Positions 26,797 through 35,817 of a DNA stretch of 64,000 bases are shown here, one piece after another (the first letter of the stretch is position 1; the number at the start of each line of letters is the position of its first letter). The stretch spans positions 12,233 to 76,232 of the forward strand of contig CAZSIR010000002.1 in assembly GCA_964606765.1 (NCBI GenBank). Direction: 5' to 3'. The notes below the pieces were generated by a model. That model searched no databases, was not told where the DNA came from, and saw only the letters and a list, made by a program, of their open reading frames with translations. This DNA comes from Ga0077527 sp964606765. GTDB lineage: Bacteria > Pseudomonadota > Gammaproteobacteria > Burkholderiales > SG8-41. The position numbers and the translations under genes are program-made.

Positions 26797-27519
26797 ATGA
26801 GCGATGCAAATAAGCTGAAGGTCAAGCTGTTCGCGGATGGCGCCGACCTGGCTGGTATCAAGGAAATGGCTGCAAATCCGGCCATTGCCGGCTTTACGAC
26901 GAACCCCACGCTGATGCGCAAGGCCGGTGTGGTTGATTACAAGGCGTTTGCGCTGGAAGTGCTGAAAGTGGTGCCGAACCGGCCGGTGTCCTTCGAAGTA
27001 TTTGCCGATGATTTCCCGACGATGGAGCGACAGGCGATGGAAATCGCCTCCTGGGGAAAACATGTCAATGTCAAGATTCCGGTCACCAATACCAAGGGTG
27101 AGTTTTGCGGTCCGCTGGTGAAACGGCTTTCCGAGGCCGGGGTGCAACTCAATATCACCGCCGTGATGACGCTGGATCAAGTGCAGCGGATTGTCGACCA
27201 GCTTGCGCCGCAGACCCCGGCCATCGTTTCTGTATTTGCAGGACGTATCGCCGACACGGGTCGCGATCCAGTGCCGGTCATGGCGGAAGCGGTTCGCATC
27301 CTCAAATCCAAACCGAAGGCCGAACTGATCTGGGCCAGCCCGCGCGAACTGCTCAACATTTTCCAGGCCGATGACGTCGGCTGCCACATCATTACGGCAA
27401 CCAACGACATCCTCAAAAAACTGTCCCTGGTCGGGAAAGATCTGACGGCTTATTCACTTGAGACCGTCGAAATGTTCTGCAAGGACGCCCAAGCCGCCGG
27501 TTTTGATATCAAAACCTGA
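26797..27519 (+). CDS. Transaldolase / fructose-6-phosphate aldolase-like protein
   Basis: A 240-residue TIM-barrel enzyme of the small (FSA/TalC-like) transaldolase group. It has GFTTNPTLMRKAG, then the Schiff-base lysine in HVNVKIPVTNTKG, NITAVMTLDQ and VSVFAGRIADTGRDP. Such enzymes move or split off a three-carbon dihydroxyacetone unit. Central metabolism would not be expected in a surface-sugar operon. With the SIS and HAD genes upstream, it probably builds a seven- or eight-carbon keto sugar phosphate for this pathway. An ATG with a GAGATGA ribosome site at 26797 fixes the start. The acceptor is unknown. Confidence 0.82.
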   Translation: MSDANKLKVKLFADGADLAGIKEMAANPAIAGFTTNPTLMRKAGVVDYKAFALEVLKVVPNRPVSFEVFADDFPTMERQAMEIASWGKHVNVKIPVTNTKGEFCGPLVKRLSEAGVQLNITAVMTLDQVQRIVDQLAPQTPAIVSVFAGRIADTGRDPVPVMAEAVRILKSKPKAELIWASPRELLNIFQADDVGCHIITATNDILKKLSLVGKDLTAYSLETVEMFCKDAQAAGFDIKT

Positions 27520-27579
27520 TGCGCTCTCTGGCGTTGGTTGATCACAAGCATTCAGATTGAAATCTACAGGAGTGGTGTC

Positions 27580-28578
27580 ATGAAAAAAGTGGTTGTTTTT
27601 GGCGGTGGCGGTTATTGCGGCAGTGTGGTGGTTCCGCAACTGGTTAACGAGGGCTGGGATGTCACGGTGTTCGACACCTTCTGGTATGGCACCGATCATT
27701 TGCCCAAGAGCCCGAAACTCCGCCTCGTCCAGGGCGATGTCCGCGAGAGCGCCAAAGTGACGGAAGCGCTGGCCGGGCAGCAATATGTGCTGCACCTGTC
27801 CTGCATTTCCAACGATGCCAGCTTTGAGCTCGATGAAAAACTGTCCACTTCAGTCAATCTGGATTCTTTCGAGCCGCTGGTGATTGCCGCCAAAAAGGCC
27901 GGCGTCAAACGTTTCGTTTTTGCGTCTTCGAGCTCGGTCTATGGCGTATCGGACAAACCGGATGTCACCGAAGACCATCCGCTGGTACCGCTGACGCTGT
28001 ACAACAAGTACAAGGGCATGTGCGAGCCGCTGCTGCTCAAGCATACGGACAAGGATTTTGTCGGCGTGATTTTCCGCCCGGCCACTGTATGCGGTTATGC
28101 ACCGCGCCAGCGCCTCGATCTGTCGGTGAACATCCTGACCAATCACGCAGTGAACAAGGGCAAGATCACCGTGTTCGGCGGCGATCAACTGCGCCCCAAC
28201 CTGCATGTCCAGGATTACACCGATCTGTGCAAACTGCTGCTGACGGCGCCCGACGAAAAAATCGCGAACCAGGTATTCAACTGCGGTTTCCAGAACATGA
28301 GCATCATGGACATCGCGAAGACCGTGAAAAAAGTGGTCGAAGAACTGTTCCCCGAAAAGGGAGAAATCCCCATCGTGGTGACCTCGTCCGACGATCCGCG
28401 CTCGTACCACATCAATTCGGGCAAGATCAAACGGGTGCTCGGTTTCCAGCCGAAACATTCGATCGAAGAAGCGGTCCGCGATCTGTGCAAGGCTTTCCGC
28501 GAAGGCAAGCTGCCCAACAGTTTTGACGACAACAAGTACTTCAATGTCCGCACCATGAAGGCGATTGGCGCGAAATGA
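27580..28578 (+). CDS. NAD-dependent sugar epimerase/dehydratase (extended SDR)
   Basis: A 332-residue extended SDR. The nucleotide-binding loop is VVVFGGGGYCGS at the N-terminus, and the active site has SSSSVYG with the Tyr141-xxx-Lys145 pair in LYNKYKG. The C-terminal half carries VQDYTDLCKLLL and NCGFQNMSI. The protein should epimerise or dehydrate a nucleotide-linked sugar. A strong ribosome site AGGAG (27568-27572) lies 7 bases before the ATG. It overlaps the next epimerase gene by four bases. The exact reaction is not evident. Confidence 0.83.
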   Translation: MKKVVVFGGGGYCGSVVVPQLVNEGWDVTVFDTFWYGTDHLPKSPKLRLVQGDVRESAKVTEALAGQQYVLHLSCISNDASFELDEKLSTSVNLDSFEPLVIAAKKAGVKRFVFASSSSVYGVSDKPDVTEDHPLVPLTLYNKYKGMCEPLLLKHTDKDFVGVIFRPATVCGYAPRQRLDLSVNILTNHAVNKGKITVFGGDQLRPNLHVQDYTDLCKLLLTAPDEKIANQVFNCGFQNMSIMDIAKTVKKVVEELFPEKGEIPIVVTSSDDPRSYHINSGKIKRVLGFQPKHSIEEAVRDLCKAFREGKLPNSFDDNKYFNVRTMKAIGAK

Positions 28579-29582
28579 GCGCAAAGCCTGTTGCGGTAGT
28601 CACCGGTGGCGCCGGCTTCATCGGTGGTCACATGGTCGACTGTCTGGTCGAGCGCGGGTACGCAGTGCGGGTCATCGACAACATGGTCGGCGGCCGCGAA
28701 GAAAATCTCGCCCAGCACCGCAGCAATCCCGATGTGGTTCTTGAACAGCGGGACATCCGCAGTTATGCGCCGGATGATCCGCTGTTCCGCGGCGTGAAGT
28801 ATGTGATTCACTTTGCCGGTATCGGCGACATCGTTCCCTCGATCGAAAGGCCGATGGAATACATGTCGGCCAATGTGCAGGGCACCGTGCACATGCTCGA
28901 ATGCGCGCGCAACGCCGGCGTGCAGAAGTTTGTCTATGCGGCATCGTCGTCCTGTTACGGACTCGCCAAGACGCCGACCAGGGAAGATCACCCGATCGTG
29001 CCGCTGTACCCGTATGCGCTGTCGAAGTATCAGGGGGAGCAGGCCGCTTTCCACTGGCACGAGGTGTACAAGCTGCCGGTAAATTCGATCCGCATTTTCA
29101 ACGCCTACGGTACACGTTCACGCACTTCCGGGGCTTATGGCGCGGTGTTTGGCGTGTTCCTGCGCCAGAAAATTGCCGGCAAACCGTATACCGTGGTGGG
29201 TGATGGCACGCAGACACGGGACTTTCTCTACGTCACTGACGTTGCGCGCGCCTTTATGGCGGCTGCCGAGACTGATCGTGTTGGTCGTGTCTACAACCTC
29301 GGAGCGGGCAAACCGCAATCCGTCAACCGGTTGATCGAACTGCTCGGCGGCGAGAAGACCCATATCCCCAAACGTCCGGGAGAACCGGACTGCACCTGGG
29401 CCGACATCAGCCGCATCAATGCGGAACTGGGCTGGAAACCCCAGATCAGCTTCGAAGAGGGCGTCGCGAAAATCGTCGCCAATATTGATTACTGGCGCAA
29501 CGCGCCGCTCTGGGATCCGGATTCAATCGCCAAGGCGACCCGGACCTGGTTCGAATTCATGACTCCGCAAGGAAGTAAATGA
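28575..29582 (+). CDS. NAD-dependent sugar epimerase (UDP-glucose 4-epimerase-like SDR)
   Basis: A 335-residue extended SDR with VTGGAGFIGGHMVDCLVERG, DIRSY, ASSSCYG and the catalytic pair Tyr147/Lys151 in YALSKYQGE. Downstream are FNAYGTRSR and VVGDGTQTRDFLYVTDVARAF, as in GalE- and RmlB-like enzymes. All key residues are present. It sits between another epimerase and the nucleotidyltransferase-kinase fusion, overlapping both, so it likely works on the product of that fusion. Confidence 0.86.
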   Translation: MSAKPVAVVTGGAGFIGGHMVDCLVERGYAVRVIDNMVGGREENLAQHRSNPDVVLEQRDIRSYAPDDPLFRGVKYVIHFAGIGDIVPSIERPMEYMSANVQGTVHMLECARNAGVQKFVYAASSSCYGLAKTPTREDHPIVPLYPYALSKYQGEQAAFHWHEVYKLPVNSIRIFNAYGTRSRTSGAYGAVFGVFLRQKIAGKPYTVVGDGTQTRDFLYVTDVARAFMAAAETDRVGRVYNLGAGKPQSVNRLIELLGGEKTHIPKRPGEPDCTWADISRINAELGWKPQISFEEGVAKIVANIDYWRNAPLWDPDSIAKATRTWFEFMTPQGSK

Positions 29583-31132
29583 TGGATCCGGCAAGCAAAC
29601 TTCTGTTTTCCCACAAGATCAAGACTGCCGCGCAGATCGCCGAAGCCATCGGTCCGCGGCCGCGCAAGAAGAAGGTCATCATGTGCCACGGCACTTTTGA
29701 CGTGGTGCATCCCGGACACATCCGGCACATGCTCTATGCCAAGACCAAGGCCGACATCCTGATCGCCAGCCTGACCGCCGACGAGCACATCAAGAAGGGC
29801 AATATGCGGCCCTACGTGCCCGAAGATCTGCGCGCGGTGAATCTTGCCGCGCTGGAGATGGTCGATTACGTGGTGGTCGATCGGGATGCGACGCCGATTA
29901 CCAATCTCGGCGTGATCAAACCGGATTTCTTCGCCAAGGGTTACGAATACACCGCCGGCGCGGTGCATCCGAAGACGCAGGAAGAAATCGACACCCTCGA
30001 CAGTTTTGGCGGCGAAATGATTTTCACGCCGGGCGATATCGTCTATTCATCGTCTGCGCTGATTGAGCTTGCGCCGCCTTCGATCGCCGTCGAGAAGCTG
30101 ATGACGCTGATGGAAGCCGAGGGCGTGACCTTCCAGGGTCTGCGCGACGCCGTTGCCAAGCTGAAGGGCATCCGTACTCATGTCGTCGGTGACACCATCG
30201 TCGACAGCTATACCTATTGCAGCATGATCGGCGGCATGACCAAGACGCCGACCATGAGCGTACGTTACGAGAAAAAAGTGGATTATGTCGGCGGCGCAGG
30301 CATCGTCGCCAAACATCTACGCGCTGCCGGGGCAGAGGTGACCTTCTCCACGGTGCTGGGCAATGATGATTACCGAAGTTTTGTGCTTGATGACCTCAGC
30401 AATTTTGGCGTGCACTGCCTGCCGATCATTGACGAGACGCGACCGACCACCAACAAGAACGCCATTGTTGCCGACACCTATCGCTTGCTCAAGGTCGATA
30501 CCCTGGACAACCGCTCGATTTCGGACAAGATCGTCGAACAGCTGAAACGCCAGATTTCCGACACCAAGACACAGGCGGTTGCGTTCTGCGATTTCCGCCA
30601 TGGCATGTTCAACCGGGTCACCATCCCGCAACTGACCGAGGCCATCCCGAAAGGCGTGTTCCGCGTCGCCGACAGCCAGGTGGCGAGCCGCTGGGGCAAT
30701 ATTCTCGAATTCCAGGGCTTTGACCTGATCACGCCGAACGAACGCGAAGCGCGTTTTGCACTGGGTGACCAGGACTCCGTGGTGCGGCCGCTGGCGCTGG
30801 AACTGCACAAACGTTCGAACTGCGGCACGCTGATCCTCAAGTGCGGCGATCGCGGCATCATTACCTATCGCAGCAATTCACCGACGGATTTCCGCGCGTT
30901 TTTCAACATCGAGACCTTCGCCGACAAAGTGGTCGATGCGGTTGGCGCAGGTGATGCCTTGCTGGCTTACGCCACGCTTGCCCTGGTCGCAACCGGCAAC
31001 GATGTGATCGCCTCGATCCTCGGCAACATGGCTGCCGGCATTGAATGTGAGCATGACGGCAACTGGCCGGTCACGCCGGATCTGGTATTGCAGAAAATCG
31101 ATGCTGTTGAAAAACTTGCCCGCTATCAGTAA
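29579..31132 (+). CDS. Bifunctional sugar nucleotidyltransferase / PfkB kinase, HldE-like with reversed domain order
   Basis: A 517-residue fusion. Residues about 30-165 are a cytidylyltransferase-fold domain with the HxGH motif (His44-Pro-Gly-His47 in FDVVHPGHIRHML). Residues about 170-510 are a PfkB/ribokinase-type kinase with VGDTIVDSY, YVGGAGIVAKHL, the Gly-Ala-Gly-Asp459 active site and the late AVGAGDALLAYATLA block. HldE has the same two activities but with the kinase first. Here the order is swapped. It probably phosphorylates C1 of a sugar 7-phosphate and then attaches a nucleotide, with the GmhB-like phosphatase acting between. Sugar and nucleotide are not determined. Tandem ATG codons at 29579 and 29582. 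Confidence 0.82.
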   Translation: MMDPASKLLFSHKIKTAAQIAEAIGPRPRKKKVIMCHGTFDVVHPGHIRHMLYAKTKADILIASLTADEHIKKGNMRPYVPEDLRAVNLAALEMVDYVVVDRDATPITNLGVIKPDFFAKGYEYTAGAVHPKTQEEIDTLDSFGGEMIFTPGDIVYSSSALIELAPPSIAVEKLMTLMEAEGVTFQGLRDAVAKLKGIRTHVVGDTIVDSYTYCSMIGGMTKTPTMSVRYEKKVDYVGGAGIVAKHLRAAGAEVTFSTVLGNDDYRSFVLDDLSNFGVHCLPIIDETRPTTNKNAIVADTYRLLKVDTLDNRSISDKIVEQLKRQISDTKTQAVAFCDFRHGMFNRVTIPQLTEAIPKGVFRVADSQVASRWGNILEFQGFDLITPNEREARFALGDQDSVVRPLALELHKRSNCGTLILKCGDRGIITYRSNSPTDFRAFFNIETFADKVVDAVGAGDALLAYATLALVATGNDVIASILGNMAAGIECEHDGNWPVTPDLVLQKIDAVEKLARYQ

Positions 31133-31165
31133 AGCGGTACTGAAGACCGGGATACGGAGTCAAGG

Positions 31166-32101
31166 ATGCGAGTCGTAGTCGCTGGTCTGGGTGTGCAGGG
31201 GCAAAAACGCAAGGCGGTTGCCGGCAAGGAGGTTGTTGCCACGGTTGATCCGGTTCACCCCGACGCGCAATACAAGCGCATCGAGGATGTTCCCGTCGGT
31301 GATTACGATGCGGCGTTGTTGTGCATCCCTGATGAACCGAAAATCGAGGTCATCGAATACCTGCTCACGCAGCGCAAGCATCTGCTGGTCGAGAAACCGT
31401 TGTTTGCCGGCAATCCGCCCGACCTGCTGCGCCTGAAAGCGCTCGCGGAGAAAACCCGTACAGTCTGTTACACCGCGTACAACCACCGCTTTGAACCGCA
31501 TTTTGTGCGCATGAAGCAGCTGATTGAATCGGGGCGGTTGGGCAAGATTTACAGCGTACGCATGTTCTACGGCAACGGCACGGCGCGCCTGGTGCGCGAC
31601 TCGGCCTGGCGCGATCAGGGCGCGGGCGTACTGCCCGACCTCGGCTCGCACCTGCTGGATACTGCGCTGTTCTGGCTGGGCAAGCCGGTCGACGGGTTCC
31701 GCATTCAATCGGCCAATTGCTTTGAGAACCGGGCCTATGACCACGTCGCTTTTGGCGCGAATGCCGACCCCGTGCTGCAATTCGAAGTCACGCTGCTGTC
31801 ATGGCGCAACCACTTTTATGCCGATGTTTTTGCCGAGAAGGGCAGTGCGCACATTACCTCGCTGTGCAAATGGGGCCCCAGTACTTTCAGTGTGCGTGAT
31901 CGAAAATTGCCCAGCGGCCGGCCGGATGAAGAGTCGGTGACCCTGGTGCAGCCCGATCCGACCTGGGCGATCGAGTACGACCATTTCTGCAAACTCTGCG
32001 CAACGGGCGTGAGCAATATCGACAACGACATCTGGATCAACAATACCCTGCGCGGGCTGAGCGACGAACTGGCGCAGGGCGCAGGAGCGCAGCAATGCTG
32101 A
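31166..32101 (+). CDS. Gfo/Idh/MocA-family oxidoreductase
   Basis: A 311-residue NAD(P)-dependent oxidoreductase. It has an N-terminal Rossmann domain that is short at the start (MRVVVAGLGVQGQKRKAV) and the catalytic lysine motif LLVEKPLFAG, followed by AYNHRFEPHFVRMK. In the C-terminal domain GVLPDLGSHLLDTALFWLG holds the expected Asp and His. Family members oxidise or reduce a sugar hydroxyl, often on UDP or other nucleotide sugars. In this operon it may supply or remove a 3-keto or 4-keto group. It overlaps the next gene by seven bases. Confidence 0.83.
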   Translation: MRVVVAGLGVQGQKRKAVAGKEVVATVDPVHPDAQYKRIEDVPVGDYDAALLCIPDEPKIEVIEYLLTQRKHLLVEKPLFAGNPPDLLRLKALAEKTRTVCYTAYNHRFEPHFVRMKQLIESGRLGKIYSVRMFYGNGTARLVRDSAWRDQGAGVLPDLGSHLLDTALFWLGKPVDGFRIQSANCFENRAYDHVAFGANADPVLQFEVTLLSWRNHFYADVFAEKGSAHITSLCKWGPSTFSVRDRKLPSGRPDEESVTLVQPDPTWAIEYDHFCKLCATGVSNIDNDIWINNTLRGLSDELAQGAGAQQC

Positions 32102-32997
32102 TACATGGGCACGCGAAACCGGTAAAACCGAAGCGGGTGGTGGTGCTGGGTGGCAGCGGGTTTATCGCCGGTGCCATCCTGCGCCGCTTGCAGGCTGACG
32201 GCATAGCCGCAATCGGCCTGGGTCGCCCCGCGCTGGACTTGTTAAGTGCCGGCGCTGCAGATCAGCTGGCGCAAGCGCTGGACGCGCAGGACACGCTCGT
32301 ATTTGCCTCGGCCGTCGCGCCGTGCAAGGACGTGCAGATGCTGATTGAGAATACGCGCATGGCTGAAGCCGTGTGCATGGCACTCAAACACAAACCCGTC
32401 GCGCACGTGGTTTATATCAGCTCCGATGCCGTCTATAAGGACTCGCCTAAGCCGCTGACGGAGGCATCCTGTGCCGAACCCGGCGCATTGCACGGTGTAA
32501 TGCATCTCACGCGTGAAGTTGCACTGCGCCAGGGATACGCCGGGCCGCTCGCGATCCTGCGGCCGACCCTGGTCTACGGTTTTGATGATCCGCATAACGG
32601 TTATGGCCCCAACCGCTTTCGCCGGCTCGCTGCGGCCGGCAAGGAGATTGTGCTGTTTGGCGAGGGCGAAGAGCGGCGCGACCATGTCGATGTCGAAGAC
32701 GTTGCTGAACTGGCGCGCCTGATCATCGTCAGCCGCAGCAGCGGCATTGCCAACGCAGTGTCGGGCGAAGTGGCCTCGTTTCGCGAGCTTGCGGAGTTTG
32801 CCGCAGCGTCCTTTGCGCCTGCAGTGCCGATCAAGGGTTCACCGCGCAGCGGTCCAATGCCGCACGACGGCTACCGGCCTTTCGACAACTCGGCTGTGCT
32901 CAAGGCCTTCCCCGGATTCCGTTTCAAAGGCTGGCGCGATGGCCTGGCCGCTGTGCATGCCCGACAACAGAAGGAGCGTCAGGGGGCCGGCAAATGA
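32095..32997 (+). CDS. Extended SDR-like protein with altered active site (HGVMH)
   Basis: A 300-residue Rossmann protein of the epimerase/dehydratase family (VVVLGGSGFIAGAILRRL; VYISSDAVY; LRPTLVYGFDDPHNGYGPNRFRRLA; HVDVEDVAELA). Where the family has Tyr-xxx-Lys, this protein has His133-Gly-Val-Met-His137. Both catalytic residues are therefore replaced. It is a paralogue of the gene at 34262, and the two flank a UDP-sugar-dehydrogenase-like gene. It may bind nucleotide without classical SDR catalysis, use a different chemistry, or act as a partner subunit. The start ATG at 32095 overlaps the previous gene. Confidence 0.7.
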   Translation: MLIHGHAKPVKPKRVVVLGGSGFIAGAILRRLQADGIAAIGLGRPALDLLSAGAADQLAQALDAQDTLVFASAVAPCKDVQMLIENTRMAEAVCMALKHKPVAHVVYISSDAVYKDSPKPLTEASCAEPGALHGVMHLTREVALRQGYAGPLAILRPTLVYGFDDPHNGYGPNRFRRLAAAGKEIVLFGEGEERRDHVDVEDVAELARLIIVSRSSGIANAVSGEVASFRELAEFAAASFAPAVPIKGSPRSGPMPHDGYRPFDNSAVLKAFPGFRFKGWRDGLAAVHARQQKERQGAGK

Positions 32998-34265
32998 AGT
33001 TACCGGTCATCGGATTTGCCGGGATGACGCATCTCGGACTGGTTTCGGCGGTGTCCGCGACGGAAAAGGGATTCACGCTGGTTTGTTTTGATCCCGATGC
33101 TGCGCGCATCGCTGCCCTGCGCCAGGGCAATCTGCCCGTATCCGAGCCGCAGCTCGACGAGCTGGTCGCCAAAAACGCCGCACGTCTGCGCTTCTCCTCG
33201 GATGCAGCCGATCTAAAGGCCTGTGATGTGATCTATGTGGCGCCGGACGTTGCCACCGACGACCGCGGACAGAGTGATCTGCAAACCATCAACACATTGC
33301 TCGACACGGTATTCGCCGCCACGCGTAATGATGCGGTCATCGTTGTGCTGTCGCAGGTGCCCCCCGGATTCACCCGCGGCAAGCAGCGCGAGGGGCGCAT
33401 ACTCTACTATCAGGTCGAGACCCTGATTTTCGGGCGCGCTGTCGAGCGTGCACTCTATCCGGAGCGTTACATCGTGGGTTGCGCCGATCCCGCCCAACCG
33501 CTGCCTGCGGCTTTCAGGGTTTTTCTCGAGGCGCACGGCTGCCCGATATTGCCGATGCGCTACGAAAGTGCGGAGCTGGCGAAGATTTCAATCAATATGT
33601 GCCTCGTGGCCTCGGTCACTACTGCCAACACCCTGGCGGAACTGTGCGAAAAAATCGGCGCCGACTGGTCCGAGATCGTGCCGGCGCTGAAACTCGACAA
33701 ACGCATAGGCCCTCATTCCTACCTCGCGCCGGGGCTCGGCATTGCCGGCGGAAATCTTGAGCGTGACCTGGCGACGGTGTGTAATTTCGCCGATCAATAT
33801 GGCACTGATGCCAATATGGTCCGCGCATGGATTGGCAACAGCCAATACCGCCGCGACTGGGCTCTGCGCACCTTGTATCGCGAAGTTCTGTCAAAAACCG
33901 CCGACCCTGTCGTCGCGGTTCTCGGGCTGGCCTACAAGCAGGATACGCACTCCATCAAGAACTCACCTTCGATCGCACTGCTCTCAAGCCTGCTGCCGTT
34001 TCGGGTGCAGCTGTTTGATCCTGTGGTTCCTGCTTCAGCCGCACCCAATCCGCACAGAAGCGCTGCGGCGAGCGAACTGGAAGCCTGCGATGGCGCTGAT
34101 GTGCTGGTAATCATGACGCCATGGGGGCAGTTTCGCTCGCTTGATCCGGCGGCCATCGCCAGCCGGTTGCGGGGAAAGATCGTGCTGGACCCTTATGTGG
34201 TCCTTGATCGAGTTGCGTGCCGGGCTGCGGGGCTTGAATACCATACGCTGGGGGTCGCAGCATGA
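32994..34265 (+). CDS. UDP-sugar dehydrogenase-like protein lacking the catalytic cysteine
   Basis: A 423-residue three-domain protein of the UDP-glucose/GDP-mannose dehydrogenase family. It has an N-terminal NAD domain (IGFAGMTHLGLVSAVSA, FDPD), a central helix with AELAKISINMCL carrying the conserved Lys and Asn, and a C-terminal domain with VLGLAYKQDTHSIKNSPS. The active-site loop, normally GGSCFPKD with the nucleophilic cysteine, reads AGGNLERD here, with Asn254 at the cysteine position. Oxidation to a uronic acid by the usual thioester route should fail. A one-step oxidation or a non-catalytic role is possible. Flanked by two SDR paralogues with altered active sites. Confidence 0.78.
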   Translation: MKLPVIGFAGMTHLGLVSAVSATEKGFTLVCFDPDAARIAALRQGNLPVSEPQLDELVAKNAARLRFSSDAADLKACDVIYVAPDVATDDRGQSDLQTINTLLDTVFAATRNDAVIVVLSQVPPGFTRGKQREGRILYYQVETLIFGRAVERALYPERYIVGCADPAQPLPAAFRVFLEAHGCPILPMRYESAELAKISINMCLVASVTTANTLAELCEKIGADWSEIVPALKLDKRIGPHSYLAPGLGIAGGNLERDLATVCNFADQYGTDANMVRAWIGNSQYRRDWALRTLYREVLSKTADPVVAVLGLAYKQDTHSIKNSPSIALLSSLLPFRVQLFDPVVPASAAPNPHRSAAASELEACDGADVLVIMTPWGQFRSLDPAAIASRLRGKIVLDPYVVLDRVACRAAGLEYHTLGVAA

Positions 34266-35143
34266 TCACCCACCGCTTGCCTGTACCCCGTGCGCCGGAA
34301 CGTGTCGTATTGTTTGGTGCGCATGGCTTTATCGGAAAGGCCATTCAGGCAAGGCTGCAGAAAGAGGGTGTTGCCACGCTGGCGCTTGCTTCCAAGGAAG
34401 TGGATCTCACTTTGCCCGCGTCGGTTGCACAAATCTCCGGTCTGCTGAAGCCGACAGACGCTGTGGTCATGCTCTCCGCACTCACGCCGGACAAGGGCCG
34501 CGACATTGCGACCTTGATGAAAAACCTGGCGATGATGCAGAACCTTTGCGCAGCGCTGGAGAAAACGGGCTGCGCTCACTTCGTCTATTTCAGTTCCGAT
34601 GCCGTGTATGACAACGCGGTTGCTCGAGTGACGGAAGCCGTTCCGGTTTCACCTCAGGATCTCTACGGCACGATGCATCGCACGCGTGAAATCATGGCGG
34701 GCGGAATCAAGGCACCACTGCTGGTGCTGCGGCCAACGCTGGTCTACGGCGCGGACGATACCCACAACGCCTACGGACCGAATCGCTTCCGGCGCATGGC
34801 GCAGAAGGACGGCAAGATCACCCTTTTCGGCGGCGGTGAGGAAATGCGGGATCATGTACACGTGGATGATGTTGCAACGCTGACAGTGCGTTGCCTGAAT
34901 CATCAGTCGGCTGGAATATTGAATGTCGCCACCGGCATATCAACGTCTTTCCGGGACGTGGCGGCGCTGGTGGCACGTCAGTTCGGCAAGGCGGTCGAAA
35001 TCATTGAAACCCCGCGCGCAAATCCGGTCACACACCGGCATTACGATGTGACCGGCCTGATCAAGGCGTTCCCGGACCTTCGCTTTGTCCTGTTGCAGGA
35101 CGGCATAGTGCGTTGCCATAAACAAGCCGCGGGGGTTGTTTGA
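34262..35143 (+). CDS. Extended SDR-like protein with altered active site (YGTMH)
   Basis: A 293-residue paralogue of the protein at 32095 (shared VYGxDDxHNxYGPNRFRRxA, HVDDVATL, and MH-TRE). The N-terminal loop is VVLFGAHGFIGKAIQARL. The tyrosine is kept (Tyr135) but the catalytic lysine position is His139 in YGTMHRTRE. Histidine in place of lysine would change how the active-site tyrosine is tuned. It overlaps its neighbours on both sides. The function is likely linked to the dehydrogenase-like protein upstream. Call as epimerase is by fold only. Confidence 0.7.
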   Translation: MITHRLPVPRAPERVVLFGAHGFIGKAIQARLQKEGVATLALASKEVDLTLPASVAQISGLLKPTDAVVMLSALTPDKGRDIATLMKNLAMMQNLCAALEKTGCAHFVYFSSDAVYDNAVARVTEAVPVSPQDLYGTMHRTREIMAGGIKAPLLVLRPTLVYGADDTHNAYGPNRFRRMAQKDGKITLFGGGEEMRDHVHVDDVATLTVRCLNHQSAGILNVATGISTSFRDVAALVARQFGKAVEIIETPRANPVTHRHYDVTGLIKAFPDLRFVLLQDGIVRCHKQAAGVV

Positions 35144-35817
35144 TGGCCGAGGTCAATTTGCTCGCCCGCTACCCGAAGTCGAAACGCAACGTAGCGGCGC
35201 GTGTGGGTAACAAGGAAGAAAACCGCGCCCTTGCAATGAAATTCGGCAAAGAGTATTTCGATGGCACGCGCGAGCAGGGCTACGGTGGTTTTCGCTACGA
35301 CGGCCGCTGGATTCCGATTGCGGAAGACATCGTGCGCCACTTCGGACTTAAGGCCGGCGACCGCGTGCTCGATATCGGTTGCGCCAAGGGTTTCTTGGTG
35401 AAGGATCTGATGAAGGTATGCCCGGGGCTAGAAGTCTTTGGCATCGACGTATCTGAATATGCGCTGATTAACTGTGAGCCCGAGTTGGTTGGAAGGTTAC
35501 ACCTGGGCGACGCAAGAAGGCTGCCATTTTCTGATAACAGCTTTAAAGTTGCTCTCTCGATCAACACAATTCATAACTTGGACCGCGCAGGCTGTATTGT
35601 CGCGCTCAGAGAAATGCAGCGTGTCGCCTCGCTAGGCTACGTGCAGGTGGATGCCTATCGTAATCATGCCGAGGAGAAACTATTCCTTGATTGGGCATTA
35701 ACTGCTGTTACGCATGGTACGCCCGAGTTCTGGGTGCGCCTGCTTGGTGAAGCAGGTTATACCGGTGACTACTATTGGACCATCCTTGAAATTAATCCAG
35801 ACTGGACTATTACATGA
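35143..35817 (+). CDS. SAM-dependent methyltransferase
   Basis: A 224-residue class I methyltransferase. Motif I is VLDIGCAKGFLVKDLM (about residues 75-90), followed by VFGIDVSEYAL and GDARRLPFSDNSF. The ATG at 35143 overlaps the previous stop (TGATG). It probably methylates the sugar built in this operon, but the acceptor is unknown. About halfway through the gene base composition shifts towards A+T, and the following genes share that style. This gene may mark the border between two blocks of different origin. Confidence 0.78.
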   Translation: MAEVNLLARYPKSKRNVAARVGNKEENRALAMKFGKEYFDGTREQGYGGFRYDGRWIPIAEDIVRHFGLKAGDRVLDIGCAKGFLVKDLMKVCPGLEVFGIDVSEYALINCEPELVGRLHLGDARRLPFSDNSFKVALSINTIHNLDRAGCIVALREMQRVASLGYVQVDAYRNHAEEKLFLDWALTAVTHGTPEFWVRLLGEAGYTGDYYWTILEINPDWTIT

